From: Kordia sp965283645
Lineage (GTDB): Bacteria; Bacteroidota; Bacteroidia; Flavobacteriales; Flavobacteriaceae
Direction: 5' to 3'
NCBI RefSeq assembly: GCF_965283645.1
Contig: NZ_CBDIPG010000001.1
Coordinates: forward strand, 744,001-808,000
Length of the DNA stretch: 64,000 nucleotides
The notes below the pieces were generated by a model that was not told where the DNA came from, did not search any database, and saw only the letters and a program-made list of their open reading frames with translations. The first letter of the stretch is position 1, and each line of letters begins with the position of its first letter. Positions 24,818-34,250 of the stretch are shown here, piece by piece. A program made the position numbers and the translations under genes.

Positions 24818-27259
24818 TTATTTACTTTTGTTTTTAAAATTTTCAATTCCTACACGTAGCCATGCTTCATATTCTTCCGAATCTGGTGTATATCCTACGG
24901 GTTTTTGTAACATTTCCATGTTTGGAGATAGTAATACATAATATGGTTGCGAGTTGTTGTTGAAATTTAGCGTTTGTAAAGTCGCTAATTTATCGCCATA
25001 TGTTTTAATCTTTTTAATATTACCGTTTCCTTTGTCAAATTGGAACTTTTCATCTTCTGGTAATGGCTTTCGATCGTCTACATATAACGAAATTAATATG
25101 TAATCGTCATTTAAAATATTAAAAACATTCGTTTGACTCCATACTTGTTCTTCCATTTTTCTACAGTTAACACATGCCCAACCTGTAAAATCTAACATAA
25201 TAGGTTTGTTGGCGGCTTTTGCGGCTGCAATTCCTTCTTCTAAGTCTTTATAACATGGCAATCCGAGCGGACAGTCGCCATGTTCAGTACTTTCTACGCC
25301 AGCTTGCTGCTCATATAAACTATAAAATAATGGCGGAGGAAAACCACTTAGCAACTTCAAATTTGCATATTTTGTATTTGATAATCCTGGGATTAAATAC
25401 ACTACAAATGCGATGACTAAGATTCCAAAAGATATTCTACTAAAGCTTAACTTTTTGATTGGACTATCGTGTGGGAATTTCAATTTCCCGAATAAATACA
25501 AGGCTAAACCAATTCCTAAAATAACCCAAATTCCTATAAATACTTCTCTTTTTAATAATCCCCAATGCGAAACTAAATCTGCATTTGATAAGAACTTTAA
25601 TGCCAATGCAAGTTCTATAAATCCTAAGACTACTTTTACAGAGTTTAACCAACCACCTGAACGTGGCAATGAGTTTAACCATTTTGGAAACATGGCAAAT
25701 AGTGTAAATGGTAAGGCTAATGCCAAACCAAATCCGCTCATTCCCATGGTTAATTTCATAGCTGGATCACCGGCGGCAAGCGTTGTGCTTCCTAACAAAG
25801 CTCCTAAAATTGGACCTGTACATGAAAAAGAAACAATAACCAATACCAATGCCATTAAAAAGATTCCGATAGCACCTCCAATATTGTTTGCTTTTGAGTC
25901 TAACGAGTTACTCCATGAAGCTGGCAATGTTAATTCAAAATAACCAAAGAAAGAGAATGCAAATACCACAAATACAATAAAGAATATTAAATTTAATGTA
26001 GCATTTGTGGAGACATTGTTGAGTATTTCGGGATCGAGCGAATCTAATACGTGAAATGGTAAGCTTAGTAAAAAGTATACTAAAAAGATAAAGAAACCGT
26101 ACAACATAGAGTTGAACAATCCTTTTTGTGAGTTTGCTCCGCTCTTTGTAAAGAAAGATACTGTCAACGGAATCATTGGAAATACACAAGGTGTTAACAA
26201 CGCGATTAATCCGCCTAAAAATCCTAGAAAGAAGATAGAAATATTACTTTTTTCTACAATTTCAGAATCATCTTTAAAATCCTCTTTTCCAGTAATTTGT
26301 AAATCTAATTCTTTAGATAATATATTGTCATTTTCTGTCAATTCAACATTTTTTGTTGCTACAGCAGAATTGTCCAATGCAATAACGAAATCTTCTCCTG
26401 TTGGCGGCAAACATTTTTCATCATCACACACCATGTATATGACTTCTGCACTGATGATTTTTGTGCTTTTATCTTTAAGCTTTATTTTTTGTGTAAATGT
26501 TGCTTCTTTTTCATAAAACGAAATGTCCATTTGAAATACTTTATCAAACACATCTTTCGTTGGTGATTCTTGTACTTTTCCAACTAGATCATAGGTTTTT
26601 CCAGCATCCGTAAAATTAAACTCTGTCGGGAATGGCCCTAAATCTCCATAGCTTCGTTGCGAATATAAATGCCAATTCTTTTCAACGCTTGCTTTCATAA
26701 CAATTTCGTACTCATCATCCGAAAGTTTATTTACGGATGCTTTCCACGTTACAGGTTCTAATATTTGCGATTGCTGACCAATAGCATTTGAAGCGCTTTC
26801 TTTTCTTGGCAATTGAAAGGTAAATTCTTTGTCACCTAATACACATTTTTCATCATCACAACTTTGATAAATTACTTCTGAAGTTATTGCGGTTACCGCT
26901 GGATTTGTGATTTCAATTTTTTGTGTAAATGTTGCCGTTCCTTTAAAATACGTTAGTTCCGCTTGAAATACTTTGTCAAACTTTGTAATTCCTTCACTTT
27001 CTTCATTTTTTCCAACCAATTTAAAATCGTTGACTTGTTGAATGGAATCGTACATGAATTCCGTTGGAAATCCACTATTTTCAGCTAAATATTGTGAATA
27101 TAATCGCCATTTATCAGCAATTTCTGCTTTATAAATGAGCTTGTATTCCGTATCTGATACTTGTTCTATTTCGGAAGTCCATTGAACCGGATCATCCATT
27201 TGTGCCTGTACAGCAAAGCTGGAAACACATAAGAGTAATAACGTAATTAGTTTTTTCAT
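24818..27259 (-). CDS. dsbD: DsbD-type thiol:disulfide interchange protein with duplicated alpha domain
   Basis: This 813-residue protein passes electrons from cytoplasmic thioredoxin across the inner membrane to periplasmic oxidised proteins. After a signal peptide it has two tandem DsbD alpha-like domains (about 25-150 and 165-300), each with a CDDEKC motif. A multi-span beta domain follows (about 335-600; TPCVFPMIPLTVSFF near 358, SFSCTGP), then a thioredoxin-like gamma domain with WACVNCRKM near residue 695. The second alpha domain makes it longer than usual. The start overlaps tilS by 4 bp (27256-27259), so the two are coupled. Confidence 0.93.
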   Translation of the reverse strand: MKKLITLLLLCVSSFAVQAQMDDPVQWTSEIEQVSDTEYKLIYKAEIADKWRLYSQYLAENSGFPTEFMYDSIQQVNDFKLVGKNEESEGITKFDKVFQAELTYFKGTATFTQKIEITNPAVTAITSEVIYQSCDDEKCVLGDKEFTFQLPRKESASNAIGQQSQILEPVTWKASVNKLSDDEYEIVMKASVEKNWHLYSQRSYGDLGPFPTEFNFTDAGKTYDLVGKVQESPTKDVFDKVFQMDISFYEKEATFTQKIKLKDKSTKIISAEVIYMVCDDEKCLPPTGEDFVIALDNSAVATKNVELTENDNILSKELDLQITGKEDFKDDSEIVEKSNISIFFLGFLGGLIALLTPCVFPMIPLTVSFFTKSGANSQKGLFNSMLYGFFIFLVYFLLSLPFHVLDSLDPEILNNVSTNATLNLIFFIVFVVFAFSFFGYFELTLPASWSNSLDSKANNIGGAIGIFLMALVLVIVSFSCTGPILGALLGSTTLAAGDPAMKLTMGMSGFGLALALPFTLFAMFPKWLNSLPRSGGWLNSVKVVLGFIELALALKFLSNADLVSHWGLLKREVFIGIWVILGIGLALYLFGKLKFPHDSPIKKLSFSRISFGILVIAFVVYLIPGLSNTKYANLKLLSGFPPPLFYSLYEQQAGVESTEHGDCPLGLPCYKDLEEGIAAAKAANKPIMLDFTGWACVNCRKMEEQVWSQTNVFNILNDDYILISLYVDDRKPLPEDEKFQFDKGNGNIKKIKTYGDKLATLQTLNFNNNSQPYYVLLSPNMEMLQKPVGYTPDSEEYEAWLRVGIENFKNKSK

Positions 27260-28566
27260 TGCAGTGTAAACTTAATAATTGTGTTGGTTGGTTGGGTTAA
27301 TTTATAGCGGTTATCAGAACGTTTTCCAATAACCCAAACAATTTGTCCTTCATTGCAAAGTAACCATTGATTTTCTTTATCAATCAACGAATACTTCTCA
27401 TCTTTGAAGTACTTGCTTAATTTTTTTTTGCCTTTCATCCCAAACGGATAAAAATAGTCTCCATTTTTCCATTTTCTTACGATTAGCGGAAACTTTAACA
27501 ACTTTTTATCAACATATAACACTGTATTTCCTGTAGTGGTTATATTTGATATTTCTTCAAGTTGTAATTTTATAGGATTTGTAATATATTTTGTTGCTTC
27601 AGTAATCTCAATTTCTACAAATTCTTCATCTGTACGTAATGGTTGCAATAACAGGTTTTCTCTATCTTTAATCAAACGATAAGTAGAAGAAAATAGTTGC
27701 TTTCCACTTTGACCTGCTAACAAATTTGCCACATCATTCCAAGCGGTAAAACCATACGAATGTAATAATTCAAATAGATACGCTTTTGGATGCAAACTTT
27801 CTTGTAATTTTTTTATATCAATGCTCAAATTTCCATCCTCGGTTTCCTTCATTACATTCGCGCGAAGCTTTTCAACACTAGCAGTAACAATCATTTTACT
27901 ATCTTGCAAATGCTTTTGTGTTGCCTGAAAATTCTCCATAAATGTTGGATGCAATTCTTTTAATAACGGCACAATAGCATGTCGTATTTTGTTGCGCACA
28001 TATTTTGTAGATGCATTGCTGCTATCTTCTCGCCATTGCAAACTAGTATTTTCGGCGTATGTTTTTAGCTCACTTTGCGTGAAAGGTAATAGCGGACGTA
28101 CAATGTTTCCGTTTTTTTCCGGAATACCTGTCAAACCATCTATACCAGTTCCGCGTGATAAGTTAATCAAGAACGTTTCTAACGCATCATCCATATGATG
28201 TGCTGTCAGAATGTAATCGTATTGGAATTCTGCAGCTATTTCTTGAAACCATTCATATCGCAACGAACGCGCCGCCATTTGAATCGATTCTTTCTGTTCG
28301 TTTGCATAGTGTTCTGTATCAAACTTTTTGGTATGACATTCAACTTGTAATGCTTTTGCTAAATTTTTCACAAACAATTCATCGCCGTCACTTTCTGCAT
28401 CGCGTAGCTGAAAATTACAGTGTGCAAAGGCAATATCATAATCAAGCGTATGAAACAAATGCGCCATCACAACACTGTCTAATCCGCCACTAATAGCGAT
28501 TAGCAATTTTTGTTCTTGTAAAAACGGTAACTTTTTAGCAATATGTTTTTTTAAATTCTCTAGCAA
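27256..28566 (-). CDS. tilS: tRNA(Ile)-lysidine synthetase
   Basis: This 436-residue N-type PP-loop ATPase converts C34 of the tRNA(Ile) with CAU anticodon to lysidine, allowing it to read AUA. The P-loop motif SGGLDS is at residues 26-31. A TAHHMDDALETFLINLSRGTG helix and a WREDSSNASTKYVRNKIRH segment identify TilS and distinguish it from other PP-loop enzymes. The C-terminal part has the usual IRKWKNGDYFYPFGMKGKKKL domain. Overlapping dsbD by 4 bp, it opens the tilS-dsbD-DUF885 unit and is preceded by a good Bacteroidota promoter. Confidence 0.95.
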   Translation of the reverse strand: MLENLKKHIAKKLPFLQEQKLLIAISGGLDSVVMAHLFHTLDYDIAFAHCNFQLRDAESDGDELFVKNLAKALQVECHTKKFDTEHYANEQKESIQMAARSLRYEWFQEIAAEFQYDYILTAHHMDDALETFLINLSRGTGIDGLTGIPEKNGNIVRPLLPFTQSELKTYAENTSLQWREDSSNASTKYVRNKIRHAIVPLLKELHPTFMENFQATQKHLQDSKMIVTASVEKLRANVMKETEDGNLSIDIKKLQESLHPKAYLFELLHSYGFTAWNDVANLLAGQSGKQLFSSTYRLIKDRENLLLQPLRTDEEFVEIEITEATKYITNPIKLQLEEISNITTTGNTVLYVDKKLLKFPLIVRKWKNGDYFYPFGMKGKKKLSKYFKDEKYSLIDKENQWLLCNEGQIVWVIGKRSDNRYKLTQPTNTIIKFTLQ

Positions 28567-28612
28567 ACGAATAGGTTAAAGAGACTTCAAGCCTTATGAT
28601 ACTTAGTATTGC

Positions 28613-28641
28613 CAAAGATAATTAAATAGCCGAATTATCAA
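28613..28641 (-). promoter_or_regulatory. Promoter of tilS-dsbD-DUF885
   Basis: On the minus strand a -33 TTG (28641-28639) is followed after 18 nt by a -7 TATCTTTG (28620-28613), matching the Bacteroidota consensus TTG-N17-23-TAnnTTTG. The leader to the tilS ATG is about 40 nt. Confidence 0.65.
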
Positions 28642-28799
28642 CAAAAACCACTTAGAAATGTTATCAAAATGTTATGAATGATTTAAGTTTTTACGTAAAC
28701 AAATTGCTTGGAAAACCATTATCTATTATTATTTATTAAATTCGTGAACGATCAAATACGGAACGATGTTTGTGAGATTATTACAAAACATTTAAACCT

Positions 28800-29468
28800 A
28801 TGCGAATTCATTTTACCATTACTTTACTCTTTTTTATGTTATTGACAGCTATCAGTTGTCAAAAGACAGTCGATACTACAGAAGAAAAGACTGTACAGCT
28901 TATTGAAAATAATTTTGGTCTGTATACAACAGAACATAATAGTTTGAGTGTAGAATTACAACTAGATCAGTTTGATGACTTTGACGCGTTAATCAAACGA
29001 ACGGAAGCTATTGCTTGTAATGATAGTTTGCCCAAAATTACGTTGAAGCATGAAAACGAATTGAAAAATATTTATTTACGAAATCCGTGTTGGAAAAATT
29101 ATGCGTGTATTTTGATTAAACAAAAAAATATCATTGAAATTCATAACGATACCATTAATAAGTTGGATGAACATTTTTATCCATTGGATAGTTTAGCGAA
29201 TGTTTTACGTAGAGATTTAGAAAATAACGGGCAAAATCCTAATTTATGTGAGAGTCCTGAGAAGTTGCTAATTTATATTTCGTATGATGAAAACGGTATA
29301 GAAAAACTACCAAAAACCCTGAATTTACTCACGCAAACGTACAAAGAGATTGCTGGAAATACGAATTTGAAAATTTGGCTACATAAACGAATACTTATTT
29401 CTCCACCACCACCAATGCCGCCTGAACCTGATAAAATTGAATTGATTAAAGATGCTATTATAAATTAA
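28800..29468 (+). CDS. Uncharacterised lipoprotein
   Basis: This 222-residue protein has a signal peptide and lipobox (MLLTAISCQKT, cysteine at about residue 20) and no membrane segments afterwards. I do not recognise a family. It contains several cysteines in the middle (ACND, NPCWKNYAC, NLCES) and a proline-rich C-terminus (SPPPPMPPEP). The start is fixed by the signal peptide and by the absence of alternatives. It lies between tilS and the decayed ATP-grasp genes, and the next gene begins 3 bp after its stop, suggesting a former operon. Confidence 0.7.
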   Translation: MRIHFTITLLFFMLLTAISCQKTVDTTEEKTVQLIENNFGLYTTEHNSLSVELQLDQFDDFDALIKRTEAIACNDSLPKITLKHENELKNIYLRNPCWKNYACILIKQKNIIEIHNDTINKLDEHFYPLDSLANVLRRDLENNGQNPNLCESPEKLLIYISYDENGIEKLPKTLNLLTQTYKEIAGNTNLKIWLHKRILISPPPPMPPEPDKIELIKDAIIN

Positions 29469-29470
29469 TT

Positions 29471-29829
29471 ATGAGAATTATTTATTGTGATAGCGTATTC
29501 GATAATAAACTGATGGAACTCGATTATGAAGCCGAATAAAAAGTGGCATGCCGATAACGAAAGAATTCAGAATCTTTTTTGCGAACAAAAACATTGTAAA
29601 AGTCTTTAATTATTGGGATGAAGGAATCTATGGAGACACAAAATCTCAACTTGATCATTTTTTAGAAATTGCACAACATATTGATCGTAATTTCTTTACT
29701 ATGGACGTTGCTAAAAAGAAAAATGGCGATTGAATTATAATGAAACTTTGTGACGGACAAGTTACTGGATTACCTGATAATGCTGATAAAAACGAATTTT
29801 ACAGGAATCTGAAAGAAAATATACACTAA
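29471..29829 (+). pseudogene. Decayed ATP-grasp (R2K clade) gene
   Basis: Two parts of an ATP-grasp protein are recognisable. The N-terminal piece (29471-29539, MRIIYCDSVFDNKLMELDYE) ends in TAA. The C-terminal piece starts near 29548 (KEFRIFFANKNIVKVFNYWDE, FFTMDVAKKKNGD) and continues through an in-frame TGA at 29731-29733 into IIMKLCDGQVTGLP, ending at 29829. In the R2K family that position is normally tryptophan, so TGA is probably a mutated TGG. The central part of the ATP-grasp fold is missing, so the gene cannot encode an active enzyme. A short leading peptide in frame with the second piece is the only ORF of length left. Confidence 0.82.
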
Positions 29830-30131
29830 TGAATTTAAAAACAATTCATACACATTTGGCAAATCAATGGATTCGAATTAACGGAATCAGCAATAAAATT
29901 AAAAAAGGACTCACTGATTTTGAAGTTGAAAACCTTTTTGGTTATGTTTACATTGATCATACGGCTGGTGTAACGTTAGAAATTGTATAGTTTATTGATG
30001 TAGAAAACGAAAAAATAGTAGTGAAAGATTCTCCTATTGAGAATGAACAATATATTGTTGGTCTTATAAATATTGAAACAGCATCAATTACGGCTACAAA
30101 GCCAACAAATTCAGCTAATAAACCTTGGTAG
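29829..30131 (+). pseudogene. Disrupted small gene next to the ATP-grasp remnant
   Basis: An ATG at 29829 overlaps the stop of the ATP-grasp remnant (TAATG), as expected for a coupled gene. The frame encodes 53 residues (starting MNLKTIHTHLANQWIRINGI), then a TAG at 29988-29990. It continues open in the same frame for 46 more codons with protein-like composition (FIDVENEKIVVKDSPIENEQ) to a TAG at 30129-30131. A nonsense mutation in a formerly 100-codon gene is the simplest reading. I do not know the family. Confidence 0.6.
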
Positions 30132-30180
30132 AAATTTTGGTAAAACTATCCTATTGAAAATTTATATTGACAACCTACTT

Positions 30181-31491
30181 TTACAACTCCAACGCTTCTC
30201 GCATGGCTTTGGCTTTTATCAAGCATTCTTCATATTCTTTTTCAGGAATTGATTTTGCCGTAATAGCGCCACCAACCGAATACGAAACATATTTTTTGCT
30301 ACTATTATACAAAATAGAACGAATGACAACGTTGAAATCGAAATTATTTTCAGGTGTAAAATAGCCAATAGCGCCCGAATAGATACCGCGTTTGGTTTCT
30401 TCTAAATTTTCAATGATTTTCATGGCTGAAATTTTTGGTGCGCCTGTCATGCTTCCCATTGGAAAAGTTGTTTGTAAAATTTCTACAAGATTTTGCGTTT
30501 CCGAAACTTCCGAAGTTACCGTAGAAATCATTTGATGCACTTGATCAAACGTGTATATTTTACAGAGTTCTTCTACTTTTACACTTCCTTTTTTTGCTGT
30601 TTTCGCCAAATCATTTCTGACCAAATCTACAATCATTACATTCTCTGCACGTTCTTTTTCATCATTTTGCAAATCTGTTGCAAGTTTCTGATCTTCAATA
30701 GGATTGCTCACACGTTTTGCCGTTCCTTTTATAGGTTGTGACGTAATTTTAGTCCCGTTTTTCTTGATGTAACGTTCTGGCGAAGCCGATAAAATGTATT
30801 TATCACTCAATCGCATATAGGTTGCAAATGGTGGCTTAGAAATGGCGTTTAAATGTGCATAAGTTGATACTGGATCAATCGTAGCATTTTCGGCATAAAA
30901 TTCTTGACAAAAGTTAGCTTCGTAGATATCTCCACGATGAATATGTGCTAATACTGCATTTACTTTTTCGTGATATTCGTCTTTGTGAATGCGTAATTTT
31001 ATTTTAGGTCGATTTTCTTTATTTAATGTTTTATTTGTAAATATTTCAAGATCGATTTTTGTGTTTAAAATTGCTTCAACATCTTCCTCTAATTCATCAT
31101 CAACAGCGCGTAAATACTGAACTTCTAATGTATTTCCTTTTAGAAAGAATAATTTTTTAGGTTGAAAGAAATACAATTCAGGAAATTCCAAACCATCATG
31201 ATTTTGAGAGACTAAATTTTCCACATCATTTTTTAAATCATACGATAGATAGCCAAAAATCCAATCGTTTGTAGTGCGTTGGTATTCGTCTAATTTCTGA
31301 AAACCCTGTACGTGATCGGTTTGTAATACCGTAAATGCATCTACGGCTAAAATGGCGTCAAATTCGCTATATTTTTGTTGGTAATTATTAGAATCTAACC
31401 ATACAATTTCATGATATTGCTGACTCCATAACAACAGTTGTTGTTTGATATGTTCCGTACTTTCTAGGGAAATTTTTAACGTGACTCTCAA
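30181..31491 (-). CDS. pabB: Aminodeoxychorismate synthase component I
   Basis: This 436-residue chorismate-utilising enzyme contains the C-terminal domain of PabB/TrpE/MenF proteins: IYEANFCQEF, FATYMRLSDKYILSASPERY, PIKGTAKR, ENVMIVDLVRNDL, TFPMGSMTGAPKISAMKII, RGIYSGAIGY and YSVGGAIT. The PIKGTAKR lysine and the ENVMIVDLVRNDL aspartate region match PabB-type enzymes. It would form 4-amino-4-deoxychorismate for folate synthesis with a PabA partner not in this window. The gene neighbourhood with tilS-dsbD is typical of flavobacteria, here interrupted by unrelated genes. TrpE is less likely because no trp genes are nearby. Confidence 0.88.
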   Translation of the reverse strand: MRVTLKISLESTEHIKQQLLLWSQQYHEIVWLDSNNYQQKYSEFDAILAVDAFTVLQTDHVQGFQKLDEYQRTTNDWIFGYLSYDLKNDVENLVSQNHDGLEFPELYFFQPKKLFFLKGNTLEVQYLRAVDDELEEDVEAILNTKIDLEIFTNKTLNKENRPKIKLRIHKDEYHEKVNAVLAHIHRGDIYEANFCQEFYAENATIDPVSTYAHLNAISKPPFATYMRLSDKYILSASPERYIKKNGTKITSQPIKGTAKRVSNPIEDQKLATDLQNDEKERAENVMIVDLVRNDLAKTAKKGSVKVEELCKIYTFDQVHQMISTVTSEVSETQNLVEILQTTFPMGSMTGAPKISAMKIIENLEETKRGIYSGAIGYFTPENNFDFNVVIRSILYNSSKKYVSYSVGGAITAKSIPEKEYEECLIKAKAMREALEL

Positions 31492-31627
31492 GAATTCAAG
31501 TTTAAGTTGCTAATTTCTTAATTAAAGATCGTTTTGCCAAATGTTCCGTAGGTTTTCGGACTTGAACTCTATTTTGACTGTACTCAGTCCTCTCTTTTGG
31601 GTTTTAGATAATTAATTCAGAATTAAT

Positions 31628-32644
31628 TTAATCACGTTTCTGCTTTGTTATATACTGTTTTTCAAGTTCCTTAAAGATATCTTTCAACTTATATGTAACT
31701 TTCTCATTTTCAATAGTTATTGTAATTTTTTCATCTTTAATTACAGACGTTTCTTTTTCATCATCAATACTTGAAAGGTCATATTTTAATCGTCCACAAA
31801 TACCCGTTTCTATATTTATGACAAATAGTTTGTATTCTCCAGTTGGAGGTAAGTCTTGTTTTATGAGTAGATACTTACCCAAAAGCTTTGCCATGCTTAT
31901 CGATTCCCATCGTAATTTTTCAGGTGCACCAGTTATGGAAACGTCACTTATAAATACCCATTTATGAGTTGTTCCTTTTTTTACTAAAATACCATGAGAT
32001 GTGTGATAGATTTGGTAAAGATTGTTACTGCTTGAAAGTTGCAAACTATCTCCTGCTCTATTTCTATAATGATTGTGTGCATAATACGTTAAAAATCCTT
32101 TGGCGTCCTTTTTATGTAACCGTTTTGGAGCTTCATAAGAAGTATCATATAATTGAGTTAGTGTGTCACCTTTAACTTCAATGTAATAATTACTTGGATA
32201 TTCAAATTTATGATGTTTCCAATTATTTTTAGGATCAATAATTAAATCAAAGAAAGTATTATTTTCTAGCTTTTTGTTAGCGTATGCACTTTTAATAATC
32301 CACTCTAATGAAGCGTCTGGCGTGTTTCTTTTTTCAGGAAGTAATTCCGCTTTAAGCACATCCAAAAAAGGTTGATTCTCAGTTTTAGCAAGTGCTGGCG
32401 GTATGAGTACTGTTCTTTTTATTTCACAAAAACAGCCATCATTTGTAAGTTGAAAGTGTTCGTTAGTTTTTCCATTTACAATTTGAACATATCTTCCTCC
32501 AAAACCACTTCCACCTTCGTAAAAGGTCTTTAGTGTATCAATTACTTTATCATTATTAAAATCATTCACACTAACTTTAATAGTACGTTGTCCAAGAACT
32601 TGATAAGAGATTAAAAAAAGTAATATCGTTAGTATCTTTTGCAT
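31628..32644 (-). CDS. Uncharacterised secreted protein
   Basis: This 338-residue protein has a signal peptide (MQKILTILLFLISYQVLGQ) and an N-terminal stretch VSVNDFNNDKVIDTL that resembles a calcium-binding or FG-GAP-like repeat core. The rest is beta-rich with no motif I recognise. It stands alone between pabB and a membrane protein, with no obvious operon partner. Location is probably periplasmic or outer-membrane-associated. Confidence 0.6.
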   Translation of the reverse strand: MQKILTILLFLISYQVLGQRTIKVSVNDFNNDKVIDTLKTFYEGGSGFGGRYVQIVNGKTNEHFQLTNDGCFCEIKRTVLIPPALAKTENQPFLDVLKAELLPEKRNTPDASLEWIIKSAYANKKLENNTFFDLIIDPKNNWKHHKFEYPSNYYIEVKGDTLTQLYDTSYEAPKRLHKKDAKGFLTYYAHNHYRNRAGDSLQLSSSNNLYQIYHTSHGILVKKGTTHKWVFISDVSITGAPEKLRWESISMAKLLGKYLLIKQDLPPTGEYKLFVINIETGICGRLKYDLSSIDDEKETSVIKDEKITITIENEKVTYKLKDIFKELEKQYITKQKRD

Positions 32645-32751
32645 AGTATATGACGTGTCCGTGAATGGTTAATTACGTTGAATTAGTCTAAGCTAGTAAA
32701 AGAAAAATCAATTATTGATTTAATGATAAAGATATTTCATCAAAAATAATT

Positions 32752-33312
32752 TTACTGTCCGTATATAACCGCTAATAGTAACGGAATTGTAATTAGAATA
32801 GAAATTATAGCTGGTTTAATCCAACTTCTTTTTCGGTGTTTAAATTCTTTTCCAATAAATTGATTCCAAAAGTATTCTGTTAGAATCATTCCTCCTACAA
32901 TATTTATAATTATGACAATATTACTTTTGCTATTTAATAGATTGATTAATACAAGAGTTGCTATCGTATATAGTATTCCGAAGATTAGTACTTGAATTCG
33001 CCCTTTCGGGTTATTCATTTGTTTTATATTATACATTAGTAAAACAGCTCCAAAAATGGTTGAAAACAATCCAGAAAAAACCATGATTACACGTTTTGAA
33101 TGTAGTTCAGGTGCCGTTGGATCATCAGTAATATTATTTTTCTTTTTTTCTTCTTCAATTATCTTTCGCTGTGCAACTACTTTTCTCTTCTTTGTTGTTT
33201 GAATTTCGTTTTCTATAGCTTCTAATTTCGGAGTTTCTTTATTTTCTAAAATATTTGCTAACTCAGCGTCAGTCTTACTTTGGAATTTTTCAATGTATTT
33301 ATTATCATTCAT
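32752..33312 (-). CDS. Membrane protein of unknown function
   Basis: This 186-residue protein has a charged, helical N-terminal region (residues 1-65, rich in K and E, consistent with a coiled coil) followed by about four membrane segments (from 75 to the C-terminus, e.g. VIMVFSGLFSTIFGAVLLMY, RIQVLIFGILYTIATLVLI). The topology suggests a small inner-membrane protein with a cytoplasmic head. No family is recognised, and neighbours give no functional clue. Confidence 0.55.
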   Translation of the reverse strand: MNDNKYIEKFQSKTDAELANILENKETPKLEAIENEIQTTKKRKVVAQRKIIEEEKKKNNITDDPTAPELHSKRVIMVFSGLFSTIFGAVLLMYNIKQMNNPKGRIQVLIFGILYTIATLVLINLLNSKSNIVIIINIVGGMILTEYFWNQFIGKEFKHRKRSWIKPAIISILITIPLLLAVIYGQ

Positions 33313-33470
33313 TTTTCTTAAGTGTATCGCAACTTTTATGTAATTGGAGTTTTGTTTGTTTTCGTATCACTAAACTCACTATATTTCTTTAAAATTTAGC
33401 GTTGCTTAAAACTATTATAATCTTCTCTAAGATCAAAATAATTGGTGCAATTTTATATGTATCTACTATT

Positions 33471-34250
33471 TTAAAATTGTTTTAGAAAAGTAATTTTACT
33501 GATAAATTGTCGTGTTTGTTGCATGGGATCAAATACATCGGTTTGTATATCATTAAATACCAAATAGATGAATGATAACGGCATGTATTCCCAACTCAAT
33601 CGTAAGTTCCAACGTCCTTGTTCATCAAAACTATTGTATTGATAGAAACTTGAAAACTGTACTATAGGATTTAGTGCTAAGCGCAAGTTGGCAGTATATA
33701 AATCAGTATTTAAACTTTCATTTTGAATTCCTAAACTATTGATGTTATTATGTTCATAATTCGCTGTAAAAGAAACATTTGGAAACGGTGCATACCGTAC
33801 ACTTGCGCTTAGTGTATTACGAGTTCCATTGTAAAAATTTCCAAAATCATAGCTGGCTGAAGCAGATAGTTTTTTAGATTGATCTGTATTATATCGCGTT
33901 AAAAAACGAGTATATTTATAATTATCTTCTCCAATTGCAATTCCCAAAGGCGCAAAATTGAAGTTTATATTTTGCCAAGTAGGCGTAAATGAAGCTTCAA
34001 AAAAGCTATTGTCCTTAAACCACATAAATATTGGAAATATATAAATACTTGCTTGCTGAAAATTTCCAAAGTCTTTTAAGTCATGGTAATAGTTTACAAA
34101 AGCACCAGGATCCCATCTTCGTATGAATGGCAATGATTTTGGGCGTAAAATTGCATAACCACCTGGACTGTGATACATGAGGTTTTTTTGAAATACAAAT
34201 CCCATGTCGGGCGTATAATCTTCACTAATAAATATATTCACATAGCCCAT
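33471..34250 (-). pseudogene. DUF5916 outer-membrane protein, C-terminal half of a split gene
   Basis: A 259-residue frame that continues, in the same register, the gene ending at 34251. It consists of beta-barrel-like strands (LSASASYDFGNFYNGTRNTL, LYTANLRLALNPIVQFSSFYQ) and ends in phenylalanine (KITFLKQF), the usual C-terminal signal of outer-membrane barrels. Its ATG follows directly on the TAA of the N-terminal half, so reinitiation could in principle produce it as a separate chain without a signal peptide. The combined length (477 + 259) fits a full DUF5916 protein. Confidence 0.75.
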
